Part shown: in pieces, positions 57,537 through 64,000 of the stretch
Position numbering within the stretch: position 1 is the first letter of the stretch
Layout: each line of letters opens with the position of its first letter
Assembly (NCBI GenBank): GCA_023404675.1
Contig: JAEYAW010000030.1
Coordinates: 310,001 to 374,000 of the forward strand
Origin: Pseudomonadota bacterium
GTDB taxonomy: Bacteria; Pseudomonadota; Alphaproteobacteria; Rhizobiales; Xanthobacteraceae
DNA: 64,000 nt
Reading direction: 5' to 3'
Notes under the pieces: model-generated
Told to the model about the DNA's origin: nothing
Databases searched by the model: none
The model's input: only the letters and a program-made list of their open reading frames with translations
Made by a program: the position numbers and the translations under genes

Positions 57537-59081
57537 ATGGCGGGCCACGTCCTCACCATGGGAGTGCGCAGCGGGGAGCGGCATCGCGGCAAGGCCGAGC
57601 TTGAGGACCGTGCGGCGCGCATCGCCGGCGGGCTCGACGCGCTCGGCGTCGGCGCGGGCGACTGCGTCGCCATCATCATGCGCAACGACATCGCCTTCAT
57701 CGAGGCCGCGCTCGGGGTGATGACGCTCGGCGCCTATGCGGTGCCGGTCAACTGGCACTTCAAGCCCGACGAGATCGGCTATGTGCTGCGCGACTGCGGC
57801 GCGCGCGTGCTGATCGGCCATACCGACATGCTCAACCAGATCGCCCCGATCGTGCCCGAAGGCATGACGGTGCTCAGCGTGCCGACGCCGCCGGAGATCC
57901 TTGCCAATTACAAGATCGATCCGGCCATGCTGCATACGCCGCCGGGCGCACACGATCTCGAAAGCTGGATCGCGAAGCAGACCCCGTTCGCAGGTCCCGC
58001 GCGGCCGCAGCCGGCCAACATGATCTACACCTCCGGCACCACCGGCTATCCGAAAGGCGTGCGCCGGGCCGCGCCGACGCCCGAGCAGGCGGCCGCGTCC
58101 GACGCCATGCGCGCCCTGATCTATGGCCTCAGGCCCGGCATCCGCGCGCTGCTGCCCGGCCCGCTGTATCACTCCGCGCCGAATGCGTTCGGCATTCGCG
58201 CCGCCCGGCTCGGCGAGGCGCTGGTGATGATGCCGCGCTTCGACGCGGAGGACTTCCTGCGACTGATCCAGGATGAGAAGATCGACACCATCTTCGCGGT
58301 GCCGACGATGTTCATCCGCCTGCTCAAGCTGCCGGAGAGCGTGCGCCGCCGCTACGACATGTCGTCGCTGCGCCATGTCATCCATGCCGCCGCGCCCTGC
58401 CCGCGCGACGTCAAGACCGCCATGATCGAGTGGTGGGGGCCGGTGATCTACGAGTTCTACGGCTCGACGGAATCCTCCGCCGTCACCTTCGCAACCTCCG
58501 AGGATGCGCTGAAGAAGCCCGGCACGGTCGGGACAATTTCGCCGGGCGCCGAAATCCGCTTCCTCGACGACGAGGGCCGCGACGTCCCGCAGGGCGAGGT
58601 CGGCGAGATTTATACGCGCTATCCCTCGCTGGCGGACTTCACCTATCACAACAAGCCGGAGAAGCGCGCCGAGATCGAGCGCGACGGCTTCATCACCTCG
58701 GGCGACGTCGGCTACATCGACGCCGACGGCTATGTCTTCATCAGCGACCGCAAGCGCGACATGGTGATTTCCGGCGGCGTCAACATCTATCCGGCCGAGA
58801 TCGAGGCCGTCATCCACGGCCTGCCCGGCGTGCAGGACTGCGCGGTGTTCGGCATTCCGGATGCGGAGTTCGGCGAATCCCTGATGGCGGTGATCGAGCC
58901 CCGCCCGGGCGTCGCGCTCGACATCGCCGCGCTGCGCGCCGCGATGCGGGAGCATCTTGCCGACTACAAGGTGCCGAAGCACATCGAGGTGCAGACCGGC
59001 CTGCCGCGCGAAGATTCCGGAAAGATCTTCAAGCGCCGCCTGCGCGATCCCTACTGGCAGCAGGCCGGGCGGACGATCTGA
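57537..59081 (+). CDS. Acyl-CoA synthetase (AMP-forming)
   Basis: A 514-residue AMP-forming enzyme that activates a carboxylic acid to its CoA ester via an acyl-AMP. The P-loop is MIYTSGTTGYPKGV (about 162-175), motif A5 YEFYGSTES, A7 ITSGDVGYIDADGY and A8 DRKRDMVISGGVNIYPAEIE, and the catalytic Lys is at EDSGKIFKRRL. All motifs are intact. GGGAGG precedes the ATG. The acid substrate is unknown; it is the entry point of the catabolic neighbourhood made of the crotonases, SDR and monooxygenase. Confidence 0.93.
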   Translation: MAGHVLTMGVRSGERHRGKAELEDRAARIAGGLDALGVGAGDCVAIIMRNDIAFIEAALGVMTLGAYAVPVNWHFKPDEIGYVLRDCGARVLIGHTDMLNQIAPIVPEGMTVLSVPTPPEILANYKIDPAMLHTPPGAHDLESWIAKQTPFAGPARPQPANMIYTSGTTGYPKGVRRAAPTPEQAAASDAMRALIYGLRPGIRALLPGPLYHSAPNAFGIRAARLGEALVMMPRFDAEDFLRLIQDEKIDTIFAVPTMFIRLLKLPESVRRRYDMSSLRHVIHAAAPCPRDVKTAMIEWWGPVIYEFYGSTESSAVTFATSEDALKKPGTVGTISPGAEIRFLDDEGRDVPQGEVGEIYTRYPSLADFTYHNKPEKRAEIERDGFITSGDVGYIDADGYVFISDRKRDMVISGGVNIYPAEIEAVIHGLPGVQDCAVFGIPDAEFGESLMAVIEPRPGVALDIAALRAAMREHLADYKVPKHIEVQTGLPREDSGKIFKRRLRDPYWQQAGRTI

Positions 59082-59142
59082 GGCGCTTCAGTTCGTACGC
59101 GAAACATCGCCGGGAATGCCGAGCGCGCGTTTCCGTCGATCA

Positions 59143-61050
59143 TCAGGCTTCAAACAGCCGGCTACTGGGCGACGAGCACGGCGCTGGTCTGGCCGCGCAC
59201 CACGCCCGTTGCGTCGACGAAGTCGAGCCGGACCCGGACATTGGCGGATCAAAAGCGATCGCGCTGGCGGCCGTTACGAACACCGTGAAGGTGGCGACAT
59301 CGTTGGTGGCGAAGCTGCGCGCGGCGGTCGGCCCCATCGGCCCGGTGCAGGCGGCGGAGGGCGAGCCCGTGGTTTCGCAGATCGTCACGCTGGCCGCCGC
59401 GCCGCCGGTGATCACGGGCCGCGCCGTCAACGCTCCCGCCATGCCGATATTGATCGCGGCGGCGGCGAACAAATTGCTGCCACCCGCTCCCGCGATCCGC
59501 ACCACGCTGTCGCCGGAGGGCGTGGTGCCGATCGGGATAATGTCGGGTGCGCCCGCCGTATCCATCGAGATCAGCGCTGCGTTGACGTCTTCATAGACCA
59601 GCGCGCCGGGCGCGTTAGTGCACTTGAAGCGCAGCCGCGTCTTCCATTCGCGCGCGATACCCGCGTCACTGTGCGGCGTGAAGCCGATGAAGAAGGTCTG
59701 TGCGCCGCCGGCGGGAATGGTGACAGTACGGTTGGCCGTGCCGGTGAGTTCGTTCTGCGCATTCGTCGTCTGGAAGGTGAAATCCGCGTCGATCGGCGTC
59801 TCCGGCGCGATGCCGCAGCCATACGCCGTGGCCTGACCATAGTTCACGATGGTGGCGAACAGGCTTGCGACGTTCGGCGGCGTCACCGAGCGCCCGCCGG
59901 GCAGGATGGCCGCGGCGATCTGCGTGGCGGGCGGCGCGGAGCCGACAACGAACGCATGCTCCATCTCGTCGTTGCCGAACGCCACGCGCAGCGTCCAGAC
60001 GCCCGAATCCGCGTTGCCGGGCAGCGTAAACGTATTCCACCACGCCGCCTGCGGATAAAGCGTGCCGCCGGTCCCCGTCTGCGTCGTGGACGCAATCGAT
60101 CCGTCGGGACGAACGAAGCTCAATTGCGCGCGCTGGCCTGCCGGCTGATCGCGCAGCATGGTCGAGCCGTAAATGGTGTCACCGGGCTGGAAGCTGTCGG
60201 CGTAATGCGGATTGTCCGAGATATCCGGTCCGCATGTGCCGGCGAAGACCGGCTCGGCATTCGAGGTGGCAACGCCGACGAGCCGCGGATCGCGCTGGGC
60301 GTGCCACTGATGTTTCCACAGCGTGTCCGACGCCGCGCACGCGCCCGCAAACGGCTCCATGGCGGTGCCGTTCGCGCGGCGGATTTCGAAATGAAGATGC
60401 GGCCCGGTCGAGATGCCGGACGAGCCGACGAGGCCGAGATACTCGCCGGCGCTGACGCGGTCGCCGATGGCCTTCGCGCTCAGCGAACCGCTCTTCATGT
60501 GAAGATAATAGATCGTGTTGCCGTCATCGGCCCGGATCGCGAAATAGTTCGGCGTATCCGGCGAGTTCATCGAACAGTTGCGATCGGAATTGCCGTCGTC
60601 CCTGGCGACGATCACGCCGTCGCGCGCCGCGACCACCTCGACGTCGCCCTGGTCCATGCGCGTCCAGGCGAAGTCGCTCAGCGAGAAGTCGATGCCGCGA
60701 TGGCCGTCGTAAGTCCGCTGCCCGCAGGCGAAATCGCGGATGCCCGAGTTGCTGTCGATATCGAGGAAATTGGTGATGCCGTAGGGCGAGCCTGCGATCG
60801 CGGGCGGCCGCGCGCGCAGCGGAAACGCCAGCGTCGGCCCGGTCCGGCCATCGGCTTCGACAGGCGCTTTCGGTAGACCGAGTTGCCGGGCGGTGGCGTC
60901 GATCTGCGGCTGAAGCCGGTCGATCAGTTGCGAGGCGTGGTCCATCGGCGCGGCGATCGGACCGCCGCCGCTCTGCTGCGCTCTCACCGGCACGCACGAC
61001 AATACGGCACCGAGCGCGAGCGCCGCCGCAATGACAGATCGTCCTGACAT
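59143..61050 (-). CDS. M23 family metallopeptidase, probably frameshifted at the 3' end
   Basis: A 635-residue (as read) exported zinc peptidase of the M23 family, which cuts peptidoglycan cross-bridges or acts as an activator. The signal peptide is residues 1-24 (ending PVRA). The metal sites are in GHRGIDFS (about 112-118) and GPHLHFEIR (about 218-226). Beta-rich repeats fill the rest. After AFDPP near the end the reading becomes improbable (SGSGSTSSTQRAW), while the next frame reads NVRVRLDFVDATGVVRGQ and stops at 59162. One lost base near 59241-59250 explains this; the intact form would be 629 residues. Confidence 0.85.
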   Translation of the reverse strand: MSGRSVIAAALALGAVLSCVPVRAQQSGGGPIAAPMDHASQLIDRLQPQIDATARQLGLPKAPVEADGRTGPTLAFPLRARPPAIAGSPYGITNFLDIDSNSGIRDFACGQRTYDGHRGIDFSLSDFAWTRMDQGDVEVVAARDGVIVARDDGNSDRNCSMNSPDTPNYFAIRADDGNTIYYLHMKSGSLSAKAIGDRVSAGEYLGLVGSSGISTGPHLHFEIRRANGTAMEPFAGACAASDTLWKHQWHAQRDPRLVGVATSNAEPVFAGTCGPDISDNPHYADSFQPGDTIYGSTMLRDQPAGQRAQLSFVRPDGSIASTTQTGTGGTLYPQAAWWNTFTLPGNADSGVWTLRVAFGNDEMEHAFVVGSAPPATQIAAAILPGGRSVTPPNVASLFATIVNYGQATAYGCGIAPETPIDADFTFQTTNAQNELTGTANRTVTIPAGGAQTFFIGFTPHSDAGIAREWKTRLRFKCTNAPGALVYEDVNAALISMDTAGAPDIIPIGTTPSGDSVVRIAGAGGSNLFAAAAINIGMAGALTARPVITGGAAASVTICETTGSPSAACTGPMGPTAARSFATNDVATFTVFVTAASAIAFDPPMSGSGSTSSTQRAWCAARPAPCSSPSSRLFEA

Positions 61051-61158
61051 GATGTCCGCCCCCGGCGGCAAACGGCTGGCAACGAACTTGAGCGTATTTC
61101 GATACCGTGCCGCGACGGCCCGCTTTCGTCAACGTCCCTCTTGCGCCGCCGCCCGGCG

Positions 61159-61683
61159 CTACGCCGCCCCGTCGCGGATCGGCGGCTGAAACGTCAGCCC
61201 GGTATCCCACGGAAAGAAGATCCAGGTATCCTGCGACACTTCGGTGATGAAGGTGTCCACCAGCGGCCGTCCCATCGGCTTGGCGTAGATCGCGGCGAAA
61301 TGCGCGTCGGGCAGTTTCTCCCGCACCACGCGCGCGGTGCGGCCGGTGTCGACGAGGTCGTCGATCACCAGCAGCCCCTGCCCCGTCGCGTTGCCGAGCT
61401 TCAGGGTCTCGGCGGAAATATCCTTCAGCACGCGCAGCTCGCTTTGTGTCTGGTGCGCATAGCTCGCGATGGAGATGGTGTCGATCACGCGGATGCCGAG
61501 TTCGCGGGCAACGATGGCCGCGGGCACGAGGCCGCCGCGCGTGATGGCGATGGCGGCCGCGAACGGTCCCAGCGCGTTCAGGCGCCACGTCAGCGCCCGG
61601 CAGTCGCGGTGAAACTGATCCCACGACACGGGAAACGCCTTGTCGGCTTTCGCCTGAGGACTGAGTTCGGGATGCTCCGCCAT
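61159..61683 (-). CDS. gpt: Xanthine phosphoribosyltransferase
   Basis: A 174-residue purine salvage enzyme of the Gpt type, which makes XMP or GMP from PRPP and xanthine or guanine. The PRPP-binding motif VIDDLVDTGRTA is at about residues 105-116, and WDTGLTFQPPIRDG near the C-terminus forms the base-specific part. Cytosolic or peripheral to the inner membrane. It precedes the M23 gene by 108 bp and follows the CinA-type gene by 19 bp on the same strand. Confidence 0.93.
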   Translation of the reverse strand: MAEHPELSPQAKADKAFPVSWDQFHRDCRALTWRLNALGPFAAAIAITRGGLVPAAIVARELGIRVIDTISIASYAHQTQSELRVLKDISAETLKLGNATGQGLLVIDDLVDTGRTARVVREKLPDAHFAAIYAKPMGRPLVDTFITEVSQDTWIFFPWDTGLTFQPPIRDGAA

Positions 61684-61702
61684 CTCTTCGGTCTGCCCTG
61701 CG

Positions 61703-62440
61703 TCAGCGCGCGACCTTGAGGCCGGCCAGCATCGCCTTCACCGCGTCCATCGCCGCCGTGAGCTTGGCCTGATCGCGGGAGCGCACCACCAGATTGGTGT
61801 TCGGCTTGCCCTCCTCGTCGAGGAACGGGTAACTGCCGATGATCGTGTCCGGATGCGTCTCGGCGATGGTCCGCAGCGGACCGCCGATATCGCCCTCGCG
61901 CGCGTCGGCGCGCACCTGCTCGGACAGCATCCGCGTGCCGGATTTCAGCTTCGGGGAGATGATGTCCATCATCGCCTGCATGATCGGGGGCACGCCCGCC
62001 ATGACGATGACGTTGCCGATCTTGAAGCCCGGCGCGAGGATGGTGGCGCTCTGGATCAGTTCGGCCCCGTCGGGGATGCGCGCCATCCGCAGCCGCGCCT
62101 CGTTCAGGTCCGCCTCGCCGAACCGCTCGCGGAAGCGCGCGACCACCTCCGGGTGCAGGTCGATGCCGACGCCGAACGCCTTGGCGACGCTGTCGGCGGT
62201 GATGTCGTCGTGGGTCGGGCCGATGCCGCCGGTGGTGAACACATAGGTATAGCGCTCGCGCAACGCATTCAGCGCCGCGATGATCTCCGCTTCCTCGTCG
62301 CCGACGATCCGCACTTCCTTCAGGTCGATGCCGATATTGGTCAGATACTCGGCGATGTACCCGATGTTCTTGTCCTTGGTCCGGCCAGACAGGATTTCAT
62401 CGCCGATCACGACGATCCCTGCGGTCACGATTTCGTCCAT
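61703..62440 (-). CDS. CinA-type competence/damage-inducible protein A, N-terminal domain only
   Basis: A 245-residue protein equal to the N-terminal MoCF-like domain of CinA (ADP-ribose/molybdopterin-binding-like fold, COG1058), without the C-terminal deamidase domain. Family marks are AGIVVIGDEILSGRTKDKN (about 7-25), TTGGIGPTHDDITADSVAKA (70-89), and GVPPIMQAMM. GGAGG precedes the ATG. Stand-alone versions are common in alphaproteobacteria; proposed roles include ADP-ribose pyrophosphate hydrolysis. It probably forms an operon with gpt. Confidence 0.9.
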   Translation of the reverse strand: MDEIVTAGIVVIGDEILSGRTKDKNIGYIAEYLTNIGIDLKEVRIVGDEEAEIIAALNALRERYTYVFTTGGIGPTHDDITADSVAKAFGVGIDLHPEVVARFRERFGEADLNEARLRMARIPDGAELIQSATILAPGFKIGNVIVMAGVPPIMQAMMDIISPKLKSGTRMLSEQVRADAREGDIGGPLRTIAETHPDTIIGSYPFLDEEGKPNTNLVVRSRDQAKLTAAMDAVKAMLAGLKVAR

Positions 62441-62645
62441 CGAGTCCTCCGCCCCCCGCATTTCGGGGTTCCGATACCGCCAACGGAAAGGGCAACACTC
62501 CGCCCAAACCGCAGGCAAAAGAGAGTCGCCATCCGGCCGGCACCGCTTCCCCCTGCATAGCCCGCTCCGGGAAAGGTTGCTACTGCGCCGATAAATCTGC
62601 CGCCGCCGCTCATGACGACGATTGCATCATAGCCACTTGTTTGGG

Positions 62646-62687
62646 CATGATCGTGCTCGAATTCCCATCCATCTTCCCGGGATCATG
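62646..62687. repeat. Dispersed imperfect palindrome, family B
   Basis: CATGATC (62646-62652) and GATCATG (62681-62687) pair around TTCCCATCC. It lies in the 297-bp divergent space between the CinA-type and ATP-grasp genes, in which no other feature was recognised. Confidence 0.65.
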
Positions 62688-62737
62688 ATTTAGGATCGTT
62701 CAACGCGCCGACAATTCTAACGGGGCTAACCGGATTT

Positions 62738-64000
62738 ATGGCAGTTGCGTTCGACGAAATGAATGGGGCCGATGGGGGCATTCGCCCGGCCTATGAGGAA
62801 TTATCCCGCTGGCTCGGCGAAACACCCCCGGACACGCTGGAATACCGCCGGCAGGAGGCCGAACTGCTGTTCCGGCGGATCGGCATCACCTTCGCGGTCT
62901 ATGGCGACGCCGACGCGACGGAGCGCCTGATCCCGTTTGATGTGATTCCACGCATCCTGTCCGGTTCCGAATGGACCCGGCTGGAGAAGGGCCTGAAGCA
63001 GCGCGTCAAGGCGCTGAACCTGTTCCTCAAGGACATCTATCACGGCCGCGACATCCTGCGGGCGGGCGTCATTCCGGACGATCTGATCTTCCAGAACCCG
63101 GTGTTCCGGCCCGAGATGAACGGGCAGGATGTTCCCCACGACGTCTATGTCCACATCGCCGGCATCGACGTGATCCGCACCGATCCGAACGATTTCTACG
63201 TGCTGGAGGACAATGCCCGGACCCCGTCCGGCGTCTCCTACATGCTGGAAAACCGCGAGATCATGATGCGGCTGTTTCCGGACCTGTTCGCCCGGCATCG
63301 CGTCGCGCCTGTGGAAAACTATGCGGACGAACTGCTGTCGGCGCTGCGCTCGGTCGCGCCGAAAAGCGCCAAGGCCGAACCGACGGTCGCCCTGCTCACG
63401 CCCGGCATCTACAATTCGGCCTATTACGAACACTCGTTCCTGGCCGACAAGCTGGGCGTGGAGCTGGTCGAGGGCCGCGACCTCATCGTCCGCAACGACG
63501 AGGTGCTGATGCGCACCACCGAGGGGCTGAAGCGCATCGACGTGATCTATCGCCGCGTCGACGACGACTTCCTCGATCCGCTCAGCTTCCGCCCCGATTC
63601 GGTGCTCGGCGTGCCGGGCCTGATGTCCGCCTACATGGCCGGCAACGTCACGCTGGCAAACGCCGTCGGCACCGGCATCGCCGACGACAAGGCGATCTAC
63701 AGCTACATGCCCGACGTGGTGAAATTCTATCTCGGCGAGGAGCCGATCCTGAAGAACGTGCCGACCTGGCGCTGCCGCGAGCCGAAGGATCTCGCCTATG
63801 TGCTGGATCATCTCGGCGATCTGGTGGTGAAGGAGGTGCACGGGTCGGGCGGCTACGGCATGCTGATCGGCCCGGCCGCGACCAAGGCCACCATCGAGGC
63901 GTTCCGCGACAAGCTCAAGCGCGAGCCGGAGGGCTTCATCGCCCAGCCGACGCTGGCGCTCTCCACCTGCCCGACCTGCACCGAGAAGGGCCTCGCGCCG
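62738..64000 (+). CDS. Circularly permuted ATP-grasp type 2 protein, 3' end cut by the window
   Basis: The first 421 codons of a protein of the circularly permuted ATP-grasp type 2 family (COG2308), with no stop before the window ends. Family stretches are YELL-like FRRIGITFAVYGD near residue 50, PFDVIPRILSG, EWTRLEKGLKQRVKALNLFL (84-103), DDLIFQNPVFRPEM, and the nucleotide-binding LEDNARTPSGVSYMLENR (about 155-172). Relatives are about 470 residues, so some 50 are missing. Members of this family usually precede an alpha-E domain and a transglutaminase-like gene and are thought to form peptide bonds. Confidence 0.9.
   Translation, partial: MAVAFDEMNGADGGIRPAYEELSRWLGETPPDTLEYRRQEAELLFRRIGITFAVYGDADATERLIPFDVIPRILSGSEWTRLEKGLKQRVKALNLFLKDIYHGRDILRAGVIPDDLIFQNPVFRPEMNGQDVPHDVYVHIAGIDVIRTDPNDFYVLEDNARTPSGVSYMLENREIMMRLFPDLFARHRVAPVENYADELLSALRSVAPKSAKAEPTVALLTPGIYNSAYYEHSFLADKLGVELVEGRDLIVRNDEVLMRTTEGLKRIDVIYRRVDDDFLDPLSFRPDSVLGVPGLMSAYMAGNVTLANAVGTGIADDKAIYSYMPDVVKFYLGEEPILKNVPTWRCREPKDLAYVLDHLGDLVVKEVHGSGGYGMLIGPAATKATIEAFRDKLKREPEGFIAQPTLALSTCPTCTEKGLAP

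Overview
The window is high-GC, densely coded chromosomal DNA of an alphaproteobacterium. It most likely belongs to the Bradyrhizobium/Rhodopseudomonas/Afipia/Nitrobacter group (Nitrobacteraceae, Hyphomicrobiales). Four things point there: a Form II (BMS-like) cox cluster with CoxG/CoxD/CoxE/XdhC partners, short dispersed palindromes of the kind common in that group, several families typical of it (DUF2865, DUF4189, BcsS, class II DAHP synthase), and the overall codon style. I could not run a taxonomic search. No rRNA, tRNA, CRISPR array, prophage or insertion sequence was found. About 70 protein genes are called.

Layout. 1-9.6 kb: exporter and membrane genes, trans-aconitate methyltransferase, a BrnT/BrnA toxin-antitoxin pair with its own operator and terminator, the ribosome factor EttA, a 2-hydroxyacid dehydrogenase, an L,D-transpeptidase with a 27-bp tandem repeat, and two sulfurtransferases in a row. 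9.7-14.3 kb: a VWA protein and a MoxR ATPase, normally neighbours, stand on opposite strands around a stress membrane protein and a SPINDLY-type O-GlcNAc transferase. 14.6-22 kb: HAD phosphatase, acetyltransferase, SMP-30 protein, crotonase, then a tightly overlapping operon cysS - 37-residue membrane peptide - GNAT - cimA. 22-33.6 kb: secreted proteins of unknown function, a HigB/HigA pair, nadE, the aroF-II/dgkA pair, a lipid-linked-sugar glycosyltransferase, DUF72/DUF488, BcsS, DUF4189.

33.6-40.7 kb is a minus-strand molybdo-hydroxylase operon: CoxG, the iron-sulphur (S) and FAD (M) subunits, CoxD, CoxE, a split XdhC and a fused molybdopterin-binding/MobA-like protein. The catalytic large subunit (CoxL) is absent, with only 30 bp where it usually sits, and two dispersed repeats occupy spacers inside the operon. 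40.8-43 kb: pcaB and pcaD of the beta-ketoadipate pathway. 44-49.3 kb: a complete livHMGF-K branched-chain amino-acid transporter with a good terminator. 49.5-59.1 kb: a catabolic-looking neighbourhood (P1 peptidase, thiolase-like protein, Baeyer-Villiger monooxygenase, glutamine-amidotransferase-type hydrolase, dienoyl-CoA-reductase-like SDR, crotonase, acyl-CoA synthetase). 59.1-64 kb: an M23 peptidase whose 3' end appears frameshifted, gpt, a CinA-type protein, and the start of a circularly permuted ATP-grasp gene cut by the window edge.

Dispersed repeats are a theme. Four short families recur between genes: a CATCCTTCGAGG element, an approximately 45-bp imperfect palindrome, an element ending CATCCGGGCTACGGA, and a triple-hairpin element. 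The most notable observations are the cox operon without CoxL, the cysS gene with an AT-richer 3' half, the 37-residue peptide gene inside the cysS operon, the M23 frameshift and the split MoxR/VWA module. Nothing here can be claimed as a proven new system.
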